Shown here: positions 1 through 6,744 of the stretch, in pieces
How the letters are laid out: the number at the start of each line of letters is the position of its first letter
Numbering within the stretch: the stretch's first letter is position 1
Assembly: GCA_015492355.1 (NCBI GenBank)
Contig: WGFF01000310.1
Span: forward strand, 1 to 6,882
Reading direction: 5' to 3'
Source of the DNA: Deltaproteobacteria bacterium
GTDB lineage: Bacteria > Desulfobacterota > GWC2-55-46 > S146-73
DNA: 6,882 nt
Program-made: the position numbers and the translations under genes
The notes under the pieces: generated by a model
What the model saw: the letters and a program-made list of their open reading frames with translations, nothing else
Told to the model about the DNA's origin: nothing
Database searches by the model: none

Positions 1-19
1 AAGTTTTGGGGAAGGGAGT

Positions 20-57
20 TTGAGGGAAACCCCTTTTACAAAAGGGGTTTCCCTCAG
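20..57. repeat. Perfect 17-bp palindrome downstream of pdxA
   Basis: Bases 21-37 and 40-56 are exact reverse complements, so either strand can form a very stable hairpin with a tiny loop at its tip (15-16 pairs can realistically form, plus a terminal T-A pair and a G-T wobble at the base). The stem carries GGGAAACCCC, and the apex reads CCTTTTACA. Neither strand has a clean T-run right after the stem, so it is not a textbook intrinsic terminator. It could still end transcription from pdxA on the minus strand, or from both sides. A degenerate relative lies at 3152-3183 with the same GGGAA, CCTTTTACA, TTCCC order. I therefore read it first as a member of a dispersed repeat family. The hairpin itself is directly visible; its role is inferred. 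Confidence 0.7.
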
Positions 58-162
58 GATACAGGCAAATTTTAGTCCGAAAAAGATACCCATTACCAAA
101 CAGAATGTCGCTCTACCCCTTTAACTCCACAAGAACATGGTCTTTCTGGGGTTTTCAGGTGT

Positions 163-189
163 AAAAATCCCTTGAAGGGGTGAAGCCCC
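163..189 (-). terminator. Weak intrinsic terminator candidate after pdxA
   Basis: On the minus strand, just past the pdxA stop, two short GC hairpins overlap: GGGG/CCCC around a 5-nt loop (177-180 with 186-189), and CCCT/AGGG (169-179). They are followed by a run of five T (163-167). The T-run and position fit a terminator for the operon, but each stem has only 4-5 pairs. The stronger palindrome about 110 nt further on may do the real work. The rest of 58-162 shows no gene, RNA or promoter that I can support; one motif near 146-158 (CCTGAAAACCCC on the minus strand) resembles half of the repeat at 6666-6694. Confidence 0.35.
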
Positions 190-194
190 GTCTT

Positions 195-1154
195 TCAGCC
201 CCTCTTTTTGTTCACTGCCATCCTTACTGCGGTTTTTATAGCCTCTATAATGCTTCCCGGGTTTGCTATACCCTTCCATGCTATATCGTATGCGGTCCCG
301 TGGTCCACTGATGTCCTTATTACAGGAAGCCCGAGTGTTACATTCACACCATCCTCGAAGTGGAGGAGTTTTAGGGGAATGAGTCCCTGGTCGTGGTACA
401 TGCATACCACACAGTCGAATTCCCCCCTGTAAGCCCTGTAGAAGACCGTATCAGGTGGAAGGGGACCTGTAACATCCATGGATAGTCTCTGTGCCCTCTT
501 TATAGCGGGTCTTATTATCCTCCTTTCCTCGTCCCCGAACATACCGCCTTCACCTGCGTGGGGATTGAGCCCTGCAACACCTATCCTGGGCGTATCTATC
601 CCAAAGTATTTCCTGAGGGAGTCGTTGGTGATGCGTATAACAGTCAGAATCTTCTCTGTTGTCAGAAGCTCAGGCACCTTTCTCAACGGTTCGTGTATGG
701 TAACGAGCACCACCCTGAGGTTCCTTCCACCGAGCATCATGCAGAACTCCCCTGTGCCAGTGAGGTGGGCGAGGAATTCCGTATGCCCAGGGAATGGGAA
801 GCCTGCCTTTTTGAGTGAGTCCTTGTTTATGGGTGCGGTAACAAGGGCATCTGCCTCGTCCATACGTACCATCTCAACCGCCTTTTCTATGTAACCTATG
901 ACCGCCCTTGCACATCCTTTGGTGGGTATACCCGGTTTTATACCTTTCGGGTCGAGATTCGATACGTTTACAACCTTCTCTACATCTGGAATGGGTAGAC
1001 CGAGCCTCCTTGCAACATGGGTGAGCACATTCATGTCCCCTATGATACGGACATCACACCACCTCTTTATCCCCCTGTGACTGACCGCCCTGAGGATTAT
1101 CTCTGGACCCACACCCGCAGGGTCTCCCATGGTGATTGCGATGGTGGGCTTCAT
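195..1154 (-). CDS. pdxA: 4-hydroxythreonine-4-phosphate dehydrogenase PdxA
   Basis: PdxA oxidises 4-phosphohydroxy-L-threonine with NAD in the cytoplasm. The unstable product spontaneously loses CO2 to give the amine that PdxJ condenses with deoxyxylulose 5-phosphate to form pyridoxine phosphate. The 319-aa product is close to the family's usual 320-335. It opens with the family signature MKPTIAITMGDPAGVGPEI (residues 1-19). GHTEF (123-127) belongs to the substrate pocket. The three metal-binding histidines are all present: H154 in VTIHEPL, H199 in NPHAGEGG, and H254 in MYHDQG. The start is fixed by the signature, although no good Shine-Dalgarno lies before it (the nearest GAGGAG is about 20 nt away). 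Only 13 nt separate it from the surA-like stop, so translation may depend on upstream ribosomes. PdxA2-type paralogues serve sugar-acid breakdown, but they sit beside DUF1537 kinases, which are absent here. Biosynthetic PdxA is the better call. Confidence 0.96.
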   Translation of the reverse strand: MKPTIAITMGDPAGVGPEIILRAVSHRGIKRWCDVRIIGDMNVLTHVARRLGLPIPDVEKVVNVSNLDPKGIKPGIPTKGCARAVIGYIEKAVEMVRMDEADALVTAPINKDSLKKAGFPFPGHTEFLAHLTGTGEFCMMLGGRNLRVVLVTIHEPLRKVPELLTTEKILTVIRITNDSLRKYFGIDTPRIGVAGLNPHAGEGGMFGDEERRIIRPAIKRAQRLSMDVTGPLPPDTVFYRAYRGEFDCVVCMYHDQGLIPLKLLHFEDGVNVTLGLPVIRTSVDHGTAYDIAWKGIANPGSIIEAIKTAVRMAVNKKRG

Positions 1155-1167
1155 GGAACGAAACAGG

Positions 1168-2100
1168 CTAAAGTCTCCTCTCTATGTAAGAGTTCTTCTT
1201 CATCTCCTCAAGCCATGTCCTGTATCTTGTCCTCATAGCCTCCTCAAAGAGCCTGTCGTATATCTCATCCCTTACCTCTTCGAGTGGCACTGCATCGCCT
1301 TCCCTGCGGTCTACCAGCTGGATTATGTACGTACCTGCATGGGTGGTAAAGGGCTCGCTTATCTCGCCTATATCGAGCCCCTTAGCCACCTCCTCTATGG
1401 TCTCGTCCATCTCTCCCTCTTTTATGTATCCCAGGTCTCCGCCTGAGGATGCTGTCGGACCTTCTGAGTATCTGGATGCAAGGGTGGAGAAATCCTCGCC
1501 CCTCTCGATGCCATCGAGCACAGCCCCTATCTTCTTTTTCAGCAGTTTCCTGTCAGTATCCCCAAAGTATATGACCCTTATCCTGTAGGATGCAGGTTGT
1601 CTGAACTCGTCTATATGCTGTATGTAGTAATCCTCTATGTCCTCCGGCTGGATGGAGACCTTGCTCCGTATCTCCTTTGTTATGAACTTTACCTGTCTTA
1701 TCTGCTCCCTTATCTGTTCCCTGTATTCCTCGTAGGTGAGTCCTCTGCTCCTGATGGCAGAGAGGAGTTCCTCGTGGCTTATGCGGTTCTGTTTCTTTAC
1801 GTCCTCTATGGCATTGTCTATCTCCTTTTCGCTTACATCTATACCCGCCTTTTCAGAGGCCTGTTTTACGAGCTTCTGTTCTATAAGGGTTTCGAGCACC
1901 CTGGTGCGTGTATCCTCCTCCATGCCATCCATATTCATACCGAACCTCTCCCTTGCGACCATGGAGGCACTGTTGAGTTCAGAAAGGGTGATGACACTGT
2001 CGTTGACAATGGCAACTATACGGTCTATGACCTCGCCATAGAGAGGGTCGGTGCGGATCAGAAGTAGGAGAAAGACCATATAACATACAGAACGTCTCAT
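1168..2100 (-). CDS. surA: SurA-like periplasmic chaperone/peptidyl-prolyl isomerase, single parvulin domain
   Basis: This is a secreted folding factor likely to escort outer-membrane proteins across the periplasm. I start it at the ATG at 2100, giving 310 aa. That ATG has a GAGGT ribosome site 10 nt upstream and yields a clean signal peptide: MRRS, a hydrophobic core, then cleavage near PLYG|EV. The in-frame ATG at 2130 lacks a ribosome site and would overlap the upstream gene. After the signal comes a SurA-type N-domain (about 23-155), opening with IDRIVAIVNDSVIT, the usual SurA start. One parvulin (PpiC/rotamase) domain follows (about 170-268), with GGDLGYI at 220-226 and EISEPFTTHAGTYIIQL near its end. 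A charged helical tail closes the protein. E. coli SurA is about 430 aa with two parvulin domains, so this is the short one-domain type. It sits between another parvulin gene and pdxA, each 13 nt away. The surA symbol rests on the N-domain and the pdxA neighbour; a generic PpiC name is the fallback. Confidence 0.9.
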   Translation of the reverse strand: MRRSVCYMVFLLLLIRTDPLYGEVIDRIVAIVNDSVITLSELNSASMVARERFGMNMDGMEEDTRTRVLETLIEQKLVKQASEKAGIDVSEKEIDNAIEDVKKQNRISHEELLSAIRSRGLTYEEYREQIREQIRQVKFITKEIRSKVSIQPEDIEDYYIQHIDEFRQPASYRIRVIYFGDTDRKLLKKKIGAVLDGIERGEDFSTLASRYSEGPTASSGGDLGYIKEGEMDETIEEVAKGLDIGEISEPFTTHAGTYIIQLVDRREGDAVPLEEVRDEIYDRLFEEAMRTRYRTWLEEMKKNSYIERRL

Positions 2101-2110
2101 CCCTGATGTG

Positions 2111-2115
2111 ACCTC
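2111..2115 (-). promoter_or_regulatory. Ribosome binding site of surA-like gene, overlapping upstream stop
   Basis: GAGGT on the minus strand lies 10 nt before the ATG at 2100 and shares its first two bases with the TGA stop (2114-2116) of the preceding parvulin gene. It favours 2100 over 2130 as the start. Ribosomes finishing the upstream gene would sit on this site, which suggests coupled translation of the two chaperones. Confidence 0.6.
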
Positions 2116-3040
2116 ATAGGAGTGCTTCATTTATTACTATGTTCTGTCTCTTCTTCAAGAAAGCCATCCATCTGTGGAATTCAAGGTCAGCCCTCTCCCT
2201 TCTCAGCCTTTCCATAATACCCTTTTTTGCATCCTCAAAGGAGAGTTTTCTTCCCTTTTTCTTCTCCTCCACAAGGAAGATATGATATCCGTATGGGGTC
2301 TTTACTATCTTGCTTATCCTTCCCACGGGGAGCTTGAAGACCACCTTTTCGAACTCCTCTGGCATATCACCCCTGCCAAAAAAACCGAGGTCTCCGCCAT
2401 CCCTTGCCTCAGGACCTATGGAGACCTTCTTTGCGGTCTCCGCAAAGTTCTTCTTTGTGAGTTTCTTTCTTATCCTCTTTGCCTCCTTCTCTGTCTTCAC
2501 CACTATCATTCGTGCACGCACCTGTTCTGGTACCTGATACTCGTCTATGTTCTTTTTGTAGTATTCCAGGGCTTCTTTCTCTGTGACAGTGACCCTGGAG
2601 TTTATAATTCTGTCTATGGTCTTCTTAATAAGGAGCTTTTTCCGTATCTCATTACGCCATCTCTCTATATCACCGTACCTCGATGAGATGACCTCCCTGA
2701 AGTCACCATCCTCATAGCCCTCCTTTATGAGGTCTACTTCCCTTGCCACCTCCTCTTCCCTTACATCTATGCCGAGCCTTTCTGCCTCACCGAGTATGAG
2801 GTGTTCCTCTATCATCTGGTTTACGAGGTTCTTTTTTATGAGTTCCATCTCTTCTGGTGAGAGCTCATGGAAGCCTTCTGGTATGAGCCTCCTCAGGGCA
2901 TCCTGATACTCGTCTGTGGTAATTGTATGTTCACCTATCCTTATGACTACATCCTTCTCTTCTTCCTTTTTTTCTACCTTTGTACAGCCCGTCCCTACGG
3001 ATATGAAAAGGACGAGACCGAGGACTGCAAGATGTGCCAT
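2114..3040 (-). CDS. Parvulin-type peptidyl-prolyl isomerase, predicted lipoprotein (PrsA/PpiC-like)
   Basis: A predicted lipid-anchored foldase that catalyses cis-trans isomerisation at proline bonds in exported proteins. The frame stays open to 3199, but the extra 53 residues are read from palindromic repeat DNA and precede a signal peptide. I therefore start at the ATG at 3040, giving 308 aa. Residues 1-19 are a hydrophobic signal ending SVGTGC, with the lipobox cysteine at C19. An acidic and lysine-rich linker (21-30) follows. Next is a helical SurA_N/trigger-factor-like N-domain (about 31-160), then one parvulin domain (about 172-260) with GGDLGFF at 215-221 and YGYHIFLVE at 250-258. A basic helical tail ends the protein. 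Aspartate is not next to the cysteine (T20), so outer-membrane sorting is possible by the E. coli rule; whether that rule holds in this organism is unknown. It lies 13 nt before the surA-like gene, with which it shares its domain plan. The name prsA would also be defensible. Confidence 0.88.
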   Translation of the reverse strand: MAHLAVLGLVLFISVGTGCTKVEKKEEEKDVVIRIGEHTITTDEYQDALRRLIPEGFHELSPEEMELIKKNLVNQMIEEHLILGEAERLGIDVREEEVAREVDLIKEGYEDGDFREVISSRYGDIERWRNEIRKKLLIKKTIDRIINSRVTVTEKEALEYYKKNIDEYQVPEQVRARMIVVKTEKEAKRIRKKLTKKNFAETAKKVSIGPEARDGGDLGFFGRGDMPEEFEKVVFKLPVGRISKIVKTPYGYHIFLVEEKKKGRKLSFEDAKKGIMERLRRERADLEFHRWMAFLKKRQNIVINEALL

Positions 3041-3054
3041 GCGGTTTCTATCCA

Positions 3055-3061
3055 CTCCTTT
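3055..3061 (-). promoter_or_regulatory. Candidate ribosome binding site for the parvulin lipoprotein
   Basis: AAAGGAG on the minus strand is the best Shine-Dalgarno match in the spacer. It is 14 nt from the ATG at 3040, longer than the usual 5-10. A GTG at 3055 overlaps the site itself, so it cannot be served by it. The site supports a start near 3040 rather than 3199, but the spacing leaves some doubt. Confidence 0.4.
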
Positions 3062-3089
3062 CGTGGACCCGGAAGCAACTGTTCTGCTT

Positions 3090-3118
3090 CTTATAACAAT
3101 CCCTGCCTTTCTGGTAAA
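3090..3118 (-). promoter_or_regulatory. Sigma-70-type promoter candidate for the parvulin-surA-pdxA genes
   Basis: On the minus strand TTTACC (3113-3118, 4 of 6 to the -35 consensus) is separated by exactly 17 nt from TATAAG (3090-3095, 5 of 6 to the -10 consensus). A TG one base before the -10 makes it an extended -10. Transcription would begin near 3083, leaving a leader of about 43 nt before the ATG at 3040. It would let the three downstream genes be expressed apart from mfd. The match was found by eye, and the sigma-factor preferences of the organism are unknown. Confidence 0.4.
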
Positions 3119-3183
3119 GGAGGGGGTTTCAGGGGATAACCCCCTGTTAAGAAGGGAAGACCTTTTACAGGAAGATTCCCCTT
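3119..3183. repeat. Composite degenerate palindromic repeat between mfd and the parvulin gene
   Basis: Two dyads lie side by side. In 3121-3146 the minus strand reads CAGGGGGTT, then CCCCTGAAACCCCCT, nearly the same as the plus-strand element at 6668-6694 next to the mfd start. It can fold as an 8-bp stem (3121-3128 with 3138-3145) or a 6-bp stem (3130-3135 with 3141-3146), one excluding the other. In 3152-3183 an imperfect hairpin (AAGGGAA...CCTTTTACAGG...TTCCCCTT) resembles the perfect palindrome at 20-57. The block may also attenuate read-through from mfd, but no T-run follows on the minus strand. An A/T-only stretch at 3198-3212 runs up to and just into the mfd stop codon. Confidence 0.55.
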
Positions 3184-3211
3184 GTTGCAAAGACATCAAT
3201 ATATAAATATA

Positions 3212-6200
3212 TCATTCACCACTCAACCCTTGCAACACATATCTTGCCCCGTCGATGGGAGAGAGATCTGGCTTCATTATGTAGATGAGCTTCATATCTG
3301 GTGAGAGCCTGAATCTGACAGGGTCTTTATTCACCAGCGAGACAAGCCTCTCCCCGAGACCATTCATTGAGGCCCCATCCTTATCGAAGGTTATATAAAG
3401 GCGTGTACCCTTCTGGATGAGTTCCCTTGCCATGGTCTTTTTGAGCATTAGCCTGAGTTCGGATGTGAGGATGAGGTTGTTCACACTACCGGGTATCCTT
3501 CCGTATCTGTCGATGAGTTCATCCCTTATGGAATCTATATCCTCACTGCTCTTCACAGAGGCAAGGCGCTTGTAGAAGTTGAGCCTCTGTTTTGTATCAG
3601 GTATGTATTCCTCCGGGATGTACTGGGAGACCTTGAGGTTTATCTCAGGTTCTGGTTCATCCCTTATTTCCTCTCCCCTGAGTTCCTTTACAGCCTCATC
3701 GAGGAGCTGGAGATACATATCAAAGCCCACCTCTGTTATATGTCCTGATTGCTGTGAGCCGAGGAGTTCCCCTGCACCCCTTATTTCGAGGTCATAGGTT
3801 GCTATCCTGAAGCCAGAGCCGGGTTCAGTCAGGTTCTGTATTACCTCGAGCCTCTTTCTCGCCTCCTCTGTAAGTTCGTTCATGGGGGGGCATATAAAGT
3901 AGGCATAAGCCCTGTGCCCACCTCTGCCGACCCTGCCCCTTAACTGGTAGAGTTCTGCAAGCCCGAACCTGTCAGCCCTGTTTATTATGATGGTATTCGC
4001 AGTCGGTATATCGAGCCCCGATTCTATTATGGTTGTGCACAGAAGTATGTCGTACCGCCTCTCCACAAAGCCGAGCATCCTCTTTTCGAGCTCACTTTCT
4101 TTCATCTGCCCGTGGGCAACCGCTATCCTTGCATGTGGCACTATGCGCCTTAAAAACCTCTCCACACTGCCTATGCTTTGCACCCTGTTGTGTACGAAGA
4201 ATACCTGTCCACCCCTTTTGAGTTCCCTTTCTATAGCCTCTGCTATTACACCATCCTCAAACCTTATCACACTGGTCTTTATGGAGAGCCTGTTCTCAGG
4301 GGGTGTGCTGATAATACTGAGGTCCCTTATATCCGTGAGAGCCATCCTGAGGGTCCTTGGTATGGGGGTTGCAGTGAGGGTGAGTACGTCCACCTGTTTT
4401 TTGAGTGTCTTGAGCCTTTCCTTGTCCTTTACGCCGAATCTGTGCTCCTCGTCTATGATTATGAGGCCGAGGTCCCTGAAGGATACATCCTTCTGCAGGA
4501 GCCTGTGCGTACCTATGAGGATATCTATCTCTCCACGTGCAAGTCTGTTGAGGATATCCTTCTGTTCCCTTCTTGTCTTGAATCTACTCAGTACCTCCAC
4601 TATCACAGGATAGGGTGCGAATCGCTTTTTGAAGGTCATGTAGTGTTGCTGGGCAAGTACAGTGGTGGGCACAACCACTGCAACCTGTTTGGAATCGAGC
4701 ACTGCCTTGAAAGATGCCCTCATTGCCACCTCTGTCTTCCCATAGCCCACATCCCCGCATACCAGTCTGTCCATGGGCTTCTCATCCGTCATATCCCTTA
4801 TACACTCATCTATGGCACGTGCCTGATCCGGTGTCTCATCATACTCGAAGCCAGCCTCGAATTCCCTGAAAAGCCTGTCAGGGGGTGAGAAGGCAAATCC
4901 CCTTGCCACAGCCCTCTCTGCATAGAGTTTCAGTAGTTCACCCGCTATCCTTCCTACTGCCTTCTTGACCCTTTTCTTTGTCCTCTCCCAGCCACTGCCA
5001 CCGAGTCTATCGAGCTCAGGGCTCCTGCCTTCTGGTCCACGGTACTTGGAGACCAGGTCCATTCTACTCACGGGCAGATAGAGTCTGTCGCCACCCCTAT
5101 ACTCTATGAGCATGAACTCACAGTCTACCCCATCTATACAGAGCCTCTTAAGCCCCCTGTAGAGCCCTATGCCGTGCTGTTTGTGGACCACGTAGTCGCC
5201 TGTGGAGAGGTCCTGGAGCTCGGTAAGAAAATCCCTCACACCCTTTGGTGGTGGTATCCTCCGCCTGACCCTCTCGCCGAATATCTCCTCCTCTGTTATC
5301 ACCACTATCCCTTCAGAGGGTATCCTGAAACCAGTGGAGAGGGTGCCTACAACTATTCCGAGAAAGGGTCCCCTCCTTTTCAGTATCTCATAGCCATCTG
5401 TGAACTCAGGCTTAAGTCCGTATCCCCCGATGAGTTCCCTTGTCCTATCTGCCTGTCCACGGTTGTGCGATGTTATGTATACACACCTTCCCTCCTCGAG
5501 CCATCCCGCTATCCTGTCTGCAAGTGGTCTCAGGGGTGTATCGCCCCTCCTGAGGTTTATATCCTGCCTTATATCCATGTTCGATTCCGTATCTATCTCC
5601 ACTCCAGTGCCCTTCATCCCTTCGAGCCCCACAACAGGAAGTCTATCCATGAGGGAATGGAGTTCATCCCTTTTGAGATAGAGTGTATCAGGCCTTACAA
5701 AGAACCTTCTATCCTTCAGTGCCCTTTCCTCTTCGTTATGGATTACCTCGAAGAGGTCATCCATACCTGACCTAACGGATGATGGCTCCACAAGGAATAT
5801 AACCGTATCGTTCCTCAGATAGTCGAAGAGGGTATCGAGCCTTTCGTAAAAAAGTGGCAGTATGGAGCCCATTCCAGATACATCCACACCCTCTCTCAAC
5901 CTCTCTGCAAGCCCTTCCCATGCCTCTCTTTCGAGACCGAGCTCCATTGCCCTCTCCACCAACCGCTCCTTTACAGAATGCCTCTCCTTCCAGTCTGCGA
6001 CAACCTCACCAGCAGGTAGTATCCTCAGCTCTTCCACCTCCTTTATAGACCTCTGGGTGGAAGGGTCAAAATACCTTATGGACTCTATCTCGTCACCGAA
6101 GAACTCAATCCTCACCGGCTCCCTTCCAGACGGAGGAAAGAGGTCTACTATTCCACCCCTTATACTCATCTCCCCCCGTTCCTCCACCATCGACCTCCTT

Positions 6201-6655
6201 ACGTATCCCATCTCGCTCAGCAAGCCCATGAATCTCACCAGGTCACACTCACGGCCTTTCTTTATATAGATGGTCCTATTGATGAGTACCTCCTTGGGTA
6301 TGACCCTCTGGAGGAGATTTACAACAGGTGTTACTCCGATGAGGCTGTTGCTGTTCAGGAGGGTGAAGAGGAACTCCATCCTCCCTGCAAGTATATCAGG
6401 GTGTACCTGCTGGGTCTCGAAGGGGAGGAGCTCTGTGGAGGGAAAGTGGACGATATCCTCCCTGCGAAGGAACATACCGAGTTCCCCCGCAAGGTCTTCG
6501 GAGGTGGACTCATCAGGGGTTACCACAAGGATGTGCCTTCTGGTCCTCTCCACAAACCTTGCCAGAAGGTACGACTTAGATGAGCCGTAGAGCCCGCAGA
6601 CAGTAAACCCCCTTCCCCCCTCAAGGGCGTTTATCTCCTTTATCAGGTCTTCCAT
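3212..6655 (-). CDS. mfd: Transcription-repair coupling factor Mfd
   Basis: Mfd is a cytoplasmic DNA translocase that pushes RNA polymerase off damaged template and recruits UvrA for nucleotide excision repair. At 1147 aa it is full length. Order of parts: a UvrB-like N-terminal module (1 to about 210) with a degenerate, non-ATPase nucleotide loop (GLYGSSKS, 21-28); a species-variable region (about 215-470); the CarD-like RNA-polymerase interaction domain (about 480-560, with GDRLYLPVSRMDLVSKY at 522-538); then RecG-like helicase lobes. Motifs are Walker A GDVGYGKTE (634-642), DEEH (735-738), TATPIPRTLRMAL (761-773) and the motif VI arginine fingers in QLRGRVGRG (904-912). The TRG translocation motif lies near 945-970 (DLEIRGAGELLGSQQSGH), followed by the C-terminal autoinhibitory TRCF domain (about 1000-1120). 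No key residue is missing. The ATG at 6655 fits the family N-terminus but has no clear Shine-Dalgarno; a GC hairpin lies 11 nt upstream. It is first in the minus-strand gene run. Confidence 0.98.
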   Translation of the reverse strand: MEDLIKEINALEGGRGFTVCGLYGSSKSYLLARFVERTRRHILVVTPDESTSEDLAGELGMFLRREDIVHFPSTELLPFETQQVHPDILAGRMEFLFTLLNSNSLIGVTPVVNLLQRVIPKEVLINRTIYIKKGRECDLVRFMGLLSEMGYVRRSMVEERGEMSIRGGIVDLFPPSGREPVRIEFFGDEIESIRYFDPSTQRSIKEVEELRILPAGEVVADWKERHSVKERLVERAMELGLEREAWEGLAERLREGVDVSGMGSILPLFYERLDTLFDYLRNDTVIFLVEPSSVRSGMDDLFEVIHNEEERALKDRRFFVRPDTLYLKRDELHSLMDRLPVVGLEGMKGTGVEIDTESNMDIRQDINLRRGDTPLRPLADRIAGWLEEGRCVYITSHNRGQADRTRELIGGYGLKPEFTDGYEILKRRGPFLGIVVGTLSTGFRIPSEGIVVITEEEIFGERVRRRIPPPKGVRDFLTELQDLSTGDYVVHKQHGIGLYRGLKRLCIDGVDCEFMLIEYRGGDRLYLPVSRMDLVSKYRGPEGRSPELDRLGGSGWERTKKRVKKAVGRIAGELLKLYAERAVARGFAFSPPDRLFREFEAGFEYDETPDQARAIDECIRDMTDEKPMDRLVCGDVGYGKTEVAMRASFKAVLDSKQVAVVVPTTVLAQQHYMTFKKRFAPYPVIVEVLSRFKTRREQKDILNRLARGEIDILIGTHRLLQKDVSFRDLGLIIIDEEHRFGVKDKERLKTLKKQVDVLTLTATPIPRTLRMALTDIRDLSIISTPPENRLSIKTSVIRFEDGVIAEAIERELKRGGQVFFVHNRVQSIGSVERFLRRIVPHARIAVAHGQMKESELEKRMLGFVERRYDILLCTTIIESGLDIPTANTIIINRADRFGLAELYQLRGRVGRGGHRAYAYFICPPMNELTEEARKRLEVIQNLTEPGSGFRIATYDLEIRGAGELLGSQQSGHITEVGFDMYLQLLDEAVKELRGEEIRDEPEPEINLKVSQYIPEEYIPDTKQRLNFYKRLASVKSSEDIDSIRDELIDRYGRIPGSVNNLILTSELRLMLKKTMARELIQKGTRLYITFDKDGASMNGLGERLVSLVNKDPVRFRLSPDMKLIYIMKPDLSPIDGARYVLQGLSGE

Positions 6656-6665
6656 TTTTCATTAC

Positions 6666-6694
6666 TTCAGGGGGTTTTACCCCCTGAAACCCCC
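6666..6694. repeat. GC-rich palindromic repeat in the mfd leader
   Basis: TTCAGGGGG (6666-6674) and CCCCCTGAA (6680-6688) are perfect reverse complements around a 5-nt loop. A second CCCCC block (6690-6694) lets GGGGGTTT (6670-6677) pair instead with AAACCCCC (6687-6694). The same bipartite sequence, slightly decayed and inverted, lies at 3121-3146. On the mfd transcript the first hairpin ends 10 nt before the ATG at 6655. This may be a mobile repeat that landed there, or a structure that limits translation initiation. Confidence 0.7.
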
Positions 6695-6717
6695 ATGTTT
6701 TTCTAAGGTACTACTTT

Positions 6718-6725
6718 TTTATAAA
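6718..6725. repeat. Possible 8-bp target duplication of the IS
   Basis: TTTATAAA lies directly before GGCTCTTGAC, where the insertion sequence appears to begin. IS1595-family elements make 8-bp target duplications, and this is an A/T-only, self-complementary 8-mer. The matching copy would be beyond the right edge, so this stays a prediction. Confidence 0.35.
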
Positions 6726-6744
6726 GGCTCTTGACTAGGTCAGG

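Noticed and set aside
58..162. Possible small RNA or tRNA-like sequence downstream of pdxA
   Set aside because: A GGGGTAGAGCGA stretch on the minus strand recalls a D-arm, but there is no acceptor stem, anticodon arm or T-loop around it.
121..405. 94-codon minus-strand frame overlapping the pdxA end
   Set aside because: It runs in another frame through the conserved C-terminal part of pdxA and into noncoding repeat-like sequence; its proline- and arginine-rich product looks like frame noise.
1597..2067. Plus-strand 156-codon frame, hydrophobic, could pass for a membrane protein
   Set aside because: It is the antisense shadow of the surA-like gene. The Leu/Tyr/Val-rich peptide comes from reading charged helices backwards, and no start signal is present.
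3184..3236. Inverted 7-mers GTTGCAA / TTGCAAC flanking the mfd stop
   Set aside because: Seven bases about 40 nt apart, one copy inside the mfd coding sequence, with no further symmetry; expected by chance.
4178..4888. Long plus-strand open frame (236 codons) opposite mfd
   Set aside because: It lies wholly inside the conserved helicase part of mfd on the other strand, has a composition typical of antisense reading, and shows no recognisable motif or ribosome site.
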